Shown piece by piece: positions 1 to 5,631 of a stretch of 11,319 nucleotides of DNA. The stretch spans positions 1 to 11,319 of the forward strand of contig JAYSFC010000120.1 in assembly GCA_041913505.1 (NCBI GenBank). Direction: 5' to 3'. Every line of letters starts with the position of its first letter. The stretch's first letter is position 1. A program made the translations under genes and the position numbers. The DNA is from JAYSFC01 sp041913505. Lineage in GTDB: Bacteria > Pseudomonadota > Gammaproteobacteria > Burkholderiales > Burkholderiaceae_C. The notes under the pieces were generated by a model. It was given only the letters and a program-made list of their open reading frames with translations, did not search any database and was not told the DNA's origin.

Positions 1-580
1 CGCCCTGGATGGTCTCGAAGAACACGGCCACCACGTTGGGGTTGCCCTCGGTGGCTTTGCGGATGGCCTCGATGTCGTTGAGTGGCACGCGAATGAAACC
101 TTCCACGAGCGGGCCAAAGCCGCTGTGGATCTTGGGGTTGCCCGTGGCTGACATGGTGGCGATCGATCGGCCGTGGAAGGCCTTCTCGTAGACCACGATC
201 TCGGGCTTGGCGATGCCTTTGTCCACGCCGAACTTGCGTGCGATCTTGATCGCTGCCTCGTTGGCTTCCAAGCCCGAGTTGCAGAAGAATACATTGCTCA
301 TGCCGGTCAGTTCGACGAGCTTGGCCGCGAGTTTTTCCTGGCCCGGCACGTGGTAGTAGTTGGACGTATGGATCAGCTTGGCGATCTGGTCCTGCAGCGC
401 GGGCACGAGCTTGGCGTGGTTGTGGCCGAGCGTGTTCACGGCGATGCCGCCCAGTCCATCGAGGTATTGCTTGCCGTTCACATCCCACACGCGGCACCCC
501 TGGCCTCGCTCAAGCGCGATGGGCACGCGGCCATAGGTGTTCATCACGTGGGGCGAGGCAGCCTCAATGAAAGCGGTCAT
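1..580 (-). CDS. argD: Acetylornithine aminotransferase, N-terminal part (runs off left edge)
   Basis: PLP-dependent class III aminotransferase of arginine biosynthesis (N-acetylornithine + 2-oxoglutarate to N-acetylglutamate semialdehyde + glutamate); the family often also accepts N-succinyl-diaminopimelate. The 193 visible residues begin MTAFIEAASPHVMNTYGRVP. They show the family signatures: glycine-rich DGLGGIAVNTLGH (about 41-53), the cofactor-phosphate segment FFCNSGLEANEAAIK (98-112), AFHGR (134-138) and ETIQG (189-193) at the cut. The catalytic lysine lies beyond the window edge. The start at 580 is chosen because GGAGA sits about 8 nt upstream on the minus strand and the protein begins where ArgD family members do. 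It is divergent from the DUF3579 gene. A TAGAAT-like -10 at 657-662 (minus) could serve it, but I see no good -35. The family assignment is secure; the ArgD name relative to other class III aminotransferases is likely but not proven from an N-terminal fragment. Confidence 0.93.
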   Translation of the reverse strand, partial: MTAFIEAASPHVMNTYGRVPIALERGQGCRVWDVNGKQYLDGLGGIAVNTLGHNHAKLVPALQDQIAKLIHTSNYYHVPGQEKLAAKLVELTGMSNVFFCNSGLEANEAAIKIARKFGVDKGIAKPEIVVYEKAFHGRSIATMSATGNPKIHSGFGPLVEGFIRVPLNDIEAIRKATEGNPNVVAVFFETIQG

Positions 581-741
581 GCAGAGATCTCCAATGCGGC
601 AAGGCGGTGGTGGCGCGGCCTGCGGGTAGCGGGCGTTGCCGAAAAATCGAAGCACGATTCTAGAGTGCGCAGCGCGGCGGGGCGTTGACGATTGCGCATC
701 ACTCCAATGAGCCCACGCGGCAGTGGGGTAGCAGGGGGTAG

Positions 742-755
742 CTCTTATATAAGAG
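742..755. promoter_or_regulatory. Perfect 14-bp palindrome, putative operator of the DUF3579 promoter
   Basis: CTCTTATATAAGAG is its own reverse complement. Two further flanking pairs (739-740 with 757-758) match across one mismatch. It lies in the 246-bp divergent region between argD and DUF3579. It directly precedes a TAGAAT -10-like hexamer at 757-762, so a protein bound here would cover the -35/-10 spacer and probably repress. The AT-rich, TATA-centred dyad resembles GntR-family (FadR-type) operators as I recall them in betaproteobacteria; the identity of the regulator is inference. Confidence 0.6.
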
Positions 756-826
756 TTAGAATCCGAAGGTTTGGCGCCATGGCGGCGATCCTGCTGGCAC
801 CACCCCTCCCCACGAGCGCAATCCCG

Positions 827-1141
827 ATGGTCTCCCCTACCACCAAAGAAGTCTTCATCCAGGGCCTCACCCTTGACGGGAGAACCTTTCGGCCCAGTGA
901 CTGGGCCGAGCGCCTGGCCGGTGTGATGAGCCAGTTCCGCCCGGGCGGGGCCCAGCCAGGTAGCCACCTGAGCTATTCGCCCTGGTGCATCCCCACCACG
1001 CTGAACGGTGTGAAGTGCGTGGTCGTGCATCGTGATCTGCAGGGGCATGAGCCCATGGCCTGGGACTTCGTGCTCAACTTTGCCAAAGACAACAACTTAC
1101 AGGTGGCTGAAGCCTGCCTGCTCCCCGATCCCAAGGCCTGA
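827..1141 (+). CDS. DUF3579 domain-containing protein
   Basis: A 104-residue protein of the DUF3579 family, which is uncharacterised and, as I recall, common in Betaproteobacteria near arginine biosynthesis genes. The whole protein is the domain: TKEVFIQGLTLDGRTFRPSDWAERL near the N-terminus, then a central SYSPWCIPT segment, then the conserved C-terminal WDFVLNFAKDNNLQVAEACLLPD. There is no signal peptide or membrane segment, so it is probably cytosolic. The start at 827 gives MVSPTTKEVFIQG, which is how I expect relatives to begin. An in-frame ATG at 779 has a better ribosome-binding site (GAAGG, 9 nt upstream) and would add 16 residues, so the start is uncertain. It is monocistronic: a terminator overlaps the stop codon, and an operator-like palindrome lies upstream. 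No molecular function can be given; context only hints at a link with arginine metabolism. Confidence 0.85.
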   Translation: MVSPTTKEVFIQGLTLDGRTFRPSDWAERLAGVMSQFRPGGAQPGSHLSYSPWCIPTTLNGVKCVVVHRDLQGHEPMAWDFVLNFAKDNNLQVAEACLLPDPKA

Positions 1142-1160
1142 TCCCTCAGGCCTTTTTCTT
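1133..1160 (+). terminator. Rho-independent terminator embedding the DUF3579 stop codon
   Basis: A perfect 9-bp stem, AAGGCCTGA (1133-1141) with TCAGGCCTT (1146-1154), closes a TCCC loop. A U-rich tail (TTTCTTT) follows. The TGA stop (1139-1141) is in the left arm. It separates DUF3579 from the ars operon. Confidence 0.85.
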
Positions 1161-1247
1161 TGGGGGAACGGTGCGGCGCCACCCGGTTCTCCTTGTATAT
1201 CCGGTGTGCTGTCAGAGGCGCTCAGGGCCAGCCACGGCTGCCCGCGA

Positions 1248-1261
1248 TTTCTGCTTTGCTG
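1248..1261 (+). repeat. Left copy of 14-bp direct repeat bracketing the ars block
   Basis: TTTCTGCTTTGCTG occurs here and again, identical and in the same orientation, at 5609-5622. The two copies lie just before the ars promoter and just after the last ORF of the ars operon. The match does not extend on either side. It could be a direct repeat made by insertion (att-like) or a coincidence; no integrase or transposase gene is visible. Confidence 0.5.
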
Positions 1262-1263
1262 GC

Positions 1264-1301
1264 TTGCATTTTCTGAAAATCCATCTATATTTCGATAATA
1301 T
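1264..1301 (+). promoter_or_regulatory. Putative ars operon promoter with ArsR operator-like dyad
   Basis: TTGCAT (1264-1269) and TATATT (1286-1291) are spaced by 16 nt and form a plausible sigma70-type promoter. The stretch is strikingly AT-rich against its surroundings. ATATT (1287-1291) and AATAT (1297-1301) make a 5-bp inverted repeat around TCGAT, over the -10 and start region. This is where an autoregulatory ArsR would bind. The expected start point is only about 10 nt before the arsR ATG. The promoter and operator are inferred by eye. Confidence 0.55.
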
Positions 1302-1308
1302 TAAAAAC

Positions 1309-1683
1309 ATGGAAACACTAAATGCCGCCGAACTGCTGGCAGCCCTCGGACATGAGGCGCGCCTGTCCATCTTTCGTCTGTTGGTCGAAGCCGGTGACGA
1401 GGGGTTGGTCCCGGGCGTGATCGGCGAGCGGCTCGGGCTGGTTCCCGCCACACTGTCTTTCCACCTGGCGCATTTGAGCCGGGTTGGTCTGATCCGGGGG
1501 CAAAAGGAAGGCCGGTTCATCCGCTACAGCACCGACTACAGCACGATGGACGACCTCATCGCGTTTCTCACCAACAACTGTTGCCAGGGTGGCAACTGCC
1601 TGCCGAAGACGCAAACTGCGGCGACCACCGCGCAGCGGCGGGGCAGTCTCCAAAAAACATCGTCCCGAAAGACCTGCTCGTGA
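1309..1683 (+). CDS. arsR: ArsR/SmtB-family As(III)-responsive repressor
   Basis: A 124-residue winged helix-turn-helix repressor that should release the ars promoter when As(III) or Sb(III) binds. Residues 5-80 carry the ArsR fold: LAALGHEARLSIFRLL (about 11-25), the recognition-helix region LVPATLSFHLAHLSRVGLI (44-62) and the wing GQKEGRFIRYS (64-74). It lacks the ELCVCDL metal-binding motif in the DNA-binding helix found in plasmid R773 ArsR. Instead it has C-terminal Cys91, Cys92 and Cys97 (NNCCQGGNC), the arrangement known from the Acidithiobacillus ferrooxidans ArsR type with three C-terminal cysteines. The start at 1309 is chosen because upstream codons read through the promoter; no Shine-Dalgarno is visible. 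It is first in the operon, 44 nt before arsC. The tail after residue 100 is Ser/Thr/Arg-rich with one more Cys (123), of unknown role. Confidence 0.93.
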   Translation: METLNAAELLAALGHEARLSIFRLLVEAGDEGLVPGVIGERLGLVPATLSFHLAHLSRVGLIRGQKEGRFIRYSTDYSTMDDLIAFLTNNCCQGGNCLPKTQTAATTAQRRGSLQKTSSRKTCS

Positions 1684-1727
1684 CGGGCCGCACCGCTTTT
1701 CCTGACCTTCTTTGACACGCTCACCCC

Positions 1728-2138
1728 ATGGCCAAAACCGTACTCGTACTCTGCACTGGCAACTCCTGCCGCTCGCAAATGGGCGAAGCCATCCTCAATG
1801 CTGAACTGGCGGGCCAAGTGCGCGCCATCTCGGCAGGCACGCTGCCGCAGCCCAAGGTGGCTGATGGCGCCATCGCGGCCTTGAAGCTGCTGAACCTGCC
1901 CACCGACGGCCTGTATCCCAAGACGGTGGATGACGTCATGAACGAGCCCATCGACCTGGTGGTTAGCGTCTGCGACAACGCCAAAGAAACCTGCCCCATC
2001 TTCCCAGGCCCGGTGCAACGCATCCACGTCGGTTTCCACGACCCGCACGGTGAGCCGCTGGAGAGCTTTGTCGCCGTTCGCGACGATATCCGCGCCCGCT
2101 TGGTGCCGGCGGTGCGCGAAGCGCTGGGGCTGGCATGA
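1728..2138 (+). CDS. arsC: Arsenate reductase, low-molecular-weight phosphatase (thioredoxin-coupled) type
   Basis: A cytosolic enzyme that reduces As(V) to As(III). The 136 residues form one LMW protein tyrosine phosphatase-like domain. The P-loop CTGNSCRS gives nucleophile Cys9 and Arg15 (CX5R). Cys82 and Cys89 in VCDNAKETC form the redox relay, and HDP (104-106) supplies the general acid Asp105. This Cys spacing closely matches Staphylococcus aureus ArsC (Cys10/82/89), so electrons should come from thioredoxin rather than glutaredoxin. The start at 1728 places the first beta strand directly before the P-loop; no clear Shine-Dalgarno is seen. Its stop overlaps the aqpS start (ATGA), so the two are probably translationally coupled, which makes sense if the product As(III) leaves through the channel. 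Confidence 0.95.
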   Translation: MAKTVLVLCTGNSCRSQMGEAILNAELAGQVRAISAGTLPQPKVADGAIAALKLLNLPTDGLYPKTVDDVMNEPIDLVVSVCDNAKETCPIFPGPVQRIHVGFHDPHGEPLESFVAVRDDIRARLVPAVREALGLA

Positions 2139-2812
2139 GCAGCCTGTCACGCCGTCTGACGGCCGAGGCTCTAGGCACGGCCTTCTTGCTGGCCGTGGTG
2201 GTGGGCTCGGGCATCATGGGCGAGCGGCTGTCTGGCGGCAACGTTGCCATCGCCTTGCTGGCCAATACCCTGGCCACCGGCGCGGGGCTGGTGGTGTTGA
2301 TACTGACCTTCGGCCCGGTGTCGGGTGCGCACTTCAACCCGGCGGTCACGCTGGCCGATGCCCTGACGGGTGGGCTGCCGTGGAAAGACGCCGCCGCCTA
2401 CATGGCGGCGCAATTGGCCGGAGCCTTTGTCGGCGTGGCAGCGGCGCACGGTATGTTCGACCTGCCGCTGTATGCCGTGTCAACCCATGTTCGTACGGGC
2501 CCGTCGCAGTGGTTCAGCGAGTTCGTTGCAACCTTCGGACTCTTGTCCATCATCTGGGGTTGCGTGCGCCAACGCGCCAGCGCTGTGCCGTTCGCGGTCG
2601 GGGCTTACATTACCTCGGCCTATTGGTTCACCGCCTCTACGTCGTTCGCCAATCCCGCCGTGACGCTGGCGCGCGCCGTGACCAATACCTTTGCCGGTAT
2701 CCGCCCCGACGATGCTCCTGGCTTCATCATTGCGCAGATGTTGGGCGCATTGGCCGCCACAGCCTTGTTTCGTTGGCTGCTGCCCGCAGCCAAGCCTCAG
2801 CCCGTTGCTTGA
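2135..2812 (+). CDS. aqpS: MIP-family aquaglyceroporin-like channel, arsenite-linked (AqpS type)
   Basis: A 225-residue inner-membrane channel of the major intrinsic protein family. It shows about six hydrophobic membrane segments and the two half-helix NPA motifs, HFNPAVTL (Asn68-Pro69-Ala70) and FANPAVTLA (Asn173-Pro174-Ala175), in two homologous halves. The residue after the second NPA is Val176. Most aquaporins and glycerol channels have the selectivity-filter arginine there, so the pore should be wider and less charge-selective. I recall the same Arg-to-Val change in Sinorhizobium meliloti AqpS, which lets As(OH)3 flow out down its gradient after ArsC reduction. The gene overlaps arsC by ATGA and is followed 12 nt later by arsD. 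It is the only transporter in the operon. Assignment to MIP is secure; the arsenite substrate is inferred from context and filter. Confidence 0.92.
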   Translation: MSSLSRRLTAEALGTAFLLAVVVGSGIMGERLSGGNVAIALLANTLATGAGLVVLILTFGPVSGAHFNPAVTLADALTGGLPWKDAAAYMAAQLAGAFVGVAAAHGMFDLPLYAVSTHVRTGPSQWFSEFVATFGLLSIIWGCVRQRASAVPFAVGAYITSAYWFTASTSFANPAVTLARAVTNTFAGIRPDDAPGFIIAQMLGALAATALFRWLLPAAKPQPVA

Positions 2813-2824
2813 AAGGAAGTCACC

Positions 2825-3190
2825 ATGAAAAAGCTGGAAGTGTTTGACCCCGCCATGTGCTGTTCGACCGGTGTCTGCGGCGTGGATGTGGACCCGGTGC
2901 TGGCGCAATTTGCCGCCGACCTCAAATGGGTCGAGGAGCACGGCGTGACGGTGGCCCGCTACAACCTGGGTCAGGAGCCGCAGGCCTTTGTCGCCAACCC
3001 CGCCGTGGTCAAGGAGATGGAGGGCGGCATGGACCGCTTGCCTATCATTGCCATCGACGGCCACATCGCCTCCACCGGTGCGTACCTGTCGCGCCAGCAA
3101 CTGGCGCAAAAGCTGAGCCTTACTATGACGACGGCCGATAAGCCGCGCATCAAGCTCGGCAGTTGCACGCCGGGCTCCGGCTGCTGCTGA
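2825..3190 (+). CDS. arsD: ArsD arsenic metallochaperone
   Basis: A 121-residue protein that binds As(III) in the cytosol and hands it to ArsA, raising the pump ATPase's affinity; in R773 it is also a weak repressor. It has the ArsD fold beginning KKLEVFDPAMCCSTGVCG. Cys12, Cys13 and Cys18 are the essential As(III)-transfer site at the same positions as in R773 ArsD. The LPIIAIDGHIASTGAYLSR segment (72-90) is the other conserved block. C-terminal Cys114, Cys120 and Cys121 correspond to the extra, dispensable cysteines of R773. A strong AAGGA lies about 8 nt upstream and fixes the start. It sits 12 nt after aqpS and 13 nt before arsA, the usual arsDA pairing. A 7-bp GC hairpin (3091-3107) lies inside the gene, of unknown significance. 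Confidence 0.95.
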   Translation: MKKLEVFDPAMCCSTGVCGVDVDPVLAQFAADLKWVEEHGVTVARYNLGQEPQAFVANPAVVKEMEGGMDRLPIIAIDGHIASTGAYLSRQQLAQKLSLTMTTADKPRIKLGSCTPGSGCC

Positions 3191-3203
3191 ATTGGGGGGC
3201 GCC

Positions 3204-4991
3204 ATGGCTCTGCCTTTGACCCGGACCCGCTTCCTGTTCTTCACGGGCAAGGGCGGCGTCGGCAAGACTTCGCTGTCCTGCGCCACCGGCCTGGCGTTGG
3301 CTGAGGCCGGTCAATCGGTGCTTATTGTTAGCACCGATCCGGCCTCCAATTTGGACGAGGTGCTGGGTGTGGGCCTTAACCAGAAGCCCACCGCCATTCC
3401 AGGGGCCAACGGCCTGTTCGCCCTCAACATCGACCCGGAAGCGGCGGCACAGGCCTACCGCGAGCGCATGGTTGCGCCATACAGGGGCATCTTGCCGGCG
3501 GCGGCCATCCAGAGCATGGAGGAGCAATTCTCCGGAGCCTGCACGGTGGAAATTGCGGCGTTTGACGAGTTCTCCCAGCTGCTGGGCGATCCGTGCGCCA
3601 CGGCCGAGTTCGACCACGTTATCTTTGACACCGCACCCACCGGGCACACGCTGCGGCTGCTGACCTTGCCGTCGGCTTGGGATGAGTTCATCTCCTCGTC
3701 CACCGGCGGCGCATCCTGTCTTGGCCCTTTGGCTGGCCTTGAGAAGCAAAAGGCGCTCTATGCGGCGACCGTTGCACGCCTTTCGGATTCCAATGAGACG
3801 ACCGTCGTCCTGGTGGCCCGCGCCGACACCGCGTCCCTGCGCGAAGCCGACCGAACGCGCGCCGAGCTGGCCGATCTCGGGATACGCAACCAGATCCTGG
3901 CCATCAATGGTCTGTTCGATGATGCGTCCTCTGGCGACCCCATAGCGACCGCCATGGCGGCGCGAGCGGCCGATGCCTTGGCCCATACACCGGCGGGGTT
4001 GGCGATGCTGCCGCAGACGCGCATCCCCTTTCTGCCACGCGGCACGGTCGGTTTGGACGCGCTGCGTGAGATGGCCCATCCCGAAACCGTTGTGTCGCCG
4101 ACCCGCCATGAGATGCCTGGCACCGCCTTGCCACCTGGCTTGAGCGCGCTGGTCGATGGCATTGCCGCTGCCGGCCATGGCGTCATCATGACCATGGGCA
4201 AAGGCGGCGTCGGCAAAACCACGGTGGCCGCCGCCATTGCTGTGGCTCTGGCCAAGCAAGGCCATCGGGTCGTGCTGTCAACCACCGACCCGGCGGCACA
4301 TATCGCGGCCACCATCGACGGCGCCGTCCCGCGCTTGACGGTGACGCGCATCGACCCGGCGCAGGAAGTCCGGCAGTACACCGAGGAGGTGCTGGCCAAG
4401 GCAGGCCCGCAGCTCGATGCCAGTGGGCGTGCCATGCTGGAGGAGGACCTGCGCTCTCCCTGCACCGAAGAAATTGCAGTCTTCCGCGCCTTCGCCCGTA
4501 CCGTGGATGAGGGAAAAAACGGCTTTGTGGTGCTGGACACGGCACCGACCGGGCACACCATCCTGTTGCTTGACGCCGCCGAAACTTACCACCGCGAGGT
4601 GATGCGCACCCAGGGCGACATGCCCGATGCTGTACGGCAGTTGCTGCCCCGCCTGCGCGACCCGGCCTACACGCACGTGTTCATCGTCACGTTGCCCGAA
4701 GCCACGCCCGTCCACGAGGCCGAACGCCTGAGCCGGGACTTGGCGCGCGCCGGCATCGAGCCCCATGCCTGGGTCATCAACCAGTCCTTGCTGGCCAGCG
4801 GCACGACCCACCCCGTGCTGTGCCAGCGCGGCGCCTACGAGGTGCCATTTATCCGCAGCGTGGCCGATGGGTTGTCACGCCGTTGCGCGTTGATACCGTG
4901 GCTGAGCGAGGCGCCAATCGGTGCCGCGGGGCTGGAGCATCTGGTAACCCATGAGCCTCGCGTCGAGGCACGCATGCCACTGGGAAGGTAA
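3204..4991 (+). CDS. arsA: ArsA arsenite/antimonite-stimulated ATPase
   Basis: A 595-residue, two-domain cytosolic ATPase that normally energises the ArsB As(III) efflux pump and takes As(III) from ArsD. Both halves are intact. Walker A GKGGVGKT is at 15-22 and 332-339, and the signature DTAPTGHT is at 142-149 and 445-452. The three As(III)-site cysteines are all present: Cys113 (GACTVEIAAF), Cys172 (SCLGPLAGL) and Cys420 (SPCTEEIAVF), matching R773 Cys113/172/422. Length fits the family (about 580-600). I prefer the ATG at 3204; an in-frame TTG at 3192 would add four residues but would overlap the G-rich ribosome-binding site (3194-3199). It follows arsD by 13 nt and is 5 nt before the DUF2703 gene. 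No arsB or acr3 is linked, so its membrane partner is elsewhere or unconventional. Confidence 0.96.
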   Translation: MALPLTRTRFLFFTGKGGVGKTSLSCATGLALAEAGQSVLIVSTDPASNLDEVLGVGLNQKPTAIPGANGLFALNIDPEAAAQAYRERMVAPYRGILPAAAIQSMEEQFSGACTVEIAAFDEFSQLLGDPCATAEFDHVIFDTAPTGHTLRLLTLPSAWDEFISSSTGGASCLGPLAGLEKQKALYAATVARLSDSNETTVVLVARADTASLREADRTRAELADLGIRNQILAINGLFDDASSGDPIATAMAARAADALAHTPAGLAMLPQTRIPFLPRGTVGLDALREMAHPETVVSPTRHEMPGTALPPGLSALVDGIAAAGHGVIMTMGKGGVGKTTVAAAIAVALAKQGHRVVLSTTDPAAHIAATIDGAVPRLTVTRIDPAQEVRQYTEEVLAKAGPQLDASGRAMLEEDLRSPCTEEIAVFRAFARTVDEGKNGFVVLDTAPTGHTILLLDAAETYHREVMRTQGDMPDAVRQLLPRLRDPAYTHVFIVTLPEATPVHEAERLSRDLARAGIEPHAWVINQSLLASGTTHPVLCQRGAYEVPFIRSVADGLSRRCALIPWLSEAPIGAAGLEHLVTHEPRVEARMPLGR

Positions 4992-4996
4992 GGCCA

Positions 4997-5407
4997 ATGA
5001 AGACATTGCCCATTGTTTGGCAGCGGCTGGTATCTAGCGGCGAAACCTGTCCGCGCTGCGCAGGCACGGGCGATGAAGTCAAGCGCGCCTACCAGCAACT
5101 GCGCCAGCAACTGAAGCCGCTGGGTATTGAGCCTGTGCTGGAAATGCGTGAAATTGACGAGGCCGCCTTCAAGGCCAATCCGTCGGAATCCAACCGCGTC
5201 TGGATTGCCGGCAAGCCGGTGGAGGAGTGGGTCGATGCGACGGTTGGCAGCAGCCCCTGCTGCTCGGTCTGTGGCGACAACGAGTGCCGCACCGTCGATG
5301 TCGGGGGCACCAGCCACGAGGTGGTGCCGCAGGAGTTGCTGGTCAGAGCCGGGCTTATCGCAGCGCTGACGATGAATGCGCAGCCTGTAAAAGAATTGCC
5401 TCGATGA
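4997..5407 (+). CDS. DUF2703 protein, Cys-rich, thioredoxin-like, in ars operon
   Basis: A 136-residue small soluble protein that I place in the DUF2703 family from its opening LPIVWQRLVSSGETCPRC. It has a beta strand followed by a CPRC motif (Cys18, Cys21), an amphipathic helix (about 26-40), a strand and then a VWIAGKPVEEW segment. This order resembles a thioredoxin-like fold. A second cluster has Cys88, Cys89, Cys92 and Cys97 (PCCSVCGDNEC), well suited to bind a soft metal or to form disulfides. There is no signal peptide, so it is probably cytosolic. GGGAAGG 8 nt upstream supports the start. It is 5 nt after arsA and so is co-transcribed with it. Its role is unknown; a thiol reductase for ArsC, an extra As(III) chaperone or a sensor are all compatible with the cysteines and are guesses. 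Confidence 0.85.
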   Translation: MKTLPIVWQRLVSSGETCPRCAGTGDEVKRAYQQLRQQLKPLGIEPVLEMREIDEAAFKANPSESNRVWIAGKPVEEWVDATVGSSPCCSVCGDNECRTVDVGGTSHEVVPQELLVRAGLIAALTMNAQPVKELPR

Positions 5408-5571
5408 AAGGCTCCCTCAAGCCCACTCAAGAAGGCCTGCGCATCAATGCCGATGTACCGCAGGAAAAGCCGGATGGGGTTCTGAGCATGCGGGCATCCA
5501 ATCCTCTGTCTTGCCGCCCGGAAAGTTACGCGAGCAATGGATCCCGGAAGACTGTGGTCATGCGCGCTTAA
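5404..5571 (+). CDS. Small ORF of 55 codons at the end of the ars operon; possible remnant
   Basis: An ATG overlapping the DUF2703 stop by ATGA opens a frame of 55 residues starting MKGSLKPTQEGLRINADVPQ and ending at TAA. I do not recognise it. The first twenty or so codons have the G/C-ending bias of the neighbours, but the bias fades in the second half, which reads SNPLSCRPESYASNGSRK. This looks like a gene truncated at an insertion boundary, or a chance frame. There is no good Shine-Dalgarno, so translation would rely on coupling. It ends 37 nt before the right-hand direct repeat. It may not be a gene. Confidence 0.3.
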   Translation: MKGSLKPTQEGLRINADVPQEKPDGVLSMRASNPLSCRPESYASNGSRKTVVMRA

Positions 5572-5587
5572 TATCCTTCGGACACAA

Positions 5588-5611
5588 AAAAACCGCCCGA
5601 GGGCGGTTTTT
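5588..5611. terminator. Bidirectional intrinsic terminator between the ars block and rpsT
   Basis: AAAAACCGCC (5588-5597) and GGCGGTTTTT (5602-5611) pair around a CGAG loop, giving a GC-rich stem flanked by A-tract and T-tract. On the minus strand it ends rpsT with seven U (5586-5592); on the plus strand it can stop ars transcripts. The T-tract runs directly into the right direct-repeat copy. Confidence 0.9.
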
Positions 5612-5622
5612 CTGCTTTGCTG
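5609..5622 (+). repeat. Right copy of 14-bp direct repeat bracketing the ars block
   Basis: TTTCTGCTTTGCTG, identical to 1248-1261, starting in the T-tract of the rpsT terminator. The two copies are 4,361 bp apart start to start and enclose the whole ars operon. If it marks an insertion, the terminator of rpsT would have been supplied or rebuilt by the incoming DNA. Confidence 0.5.
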
Positions 5623-5631
5623 ACAGCGCAC

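Noticed and set aside
173..688. 171-codon plus-strand frame over argD
   Set aside because: Antisense to well-conserved argD coding sequence; no recognisable protein.
3091..3107. GCGCCAG-CAA-CTGGCGC hairpin inside arsD
   Set aside because: A good 7-bp stem, but fully inside coding sequence with no U-tract; likely a by-product of codons for Arg-Gln-Gln-Leu-Ala. Not counted as a regulatory element.
3192..3203. TTG start for arsA adding four residues
   Set aside because: It would overlap the G-rich ribosome-binding site that serves the ATG at 3204, and ArsA proteins do not need the extra residues.
3150..4265. 371-codon minus-strand frame over arsA
   Set aside because: Antisense to ArsA, whose two ATPase domains are intact; the product is Gly/Arg/His-rich without motifs.
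5093..5113. Short tandem repeat CAGCAACTGCGC in the DUF2703 gene
   Set aside because: Explained by the repeated residues QQLRQQL in an amphipathic helix.
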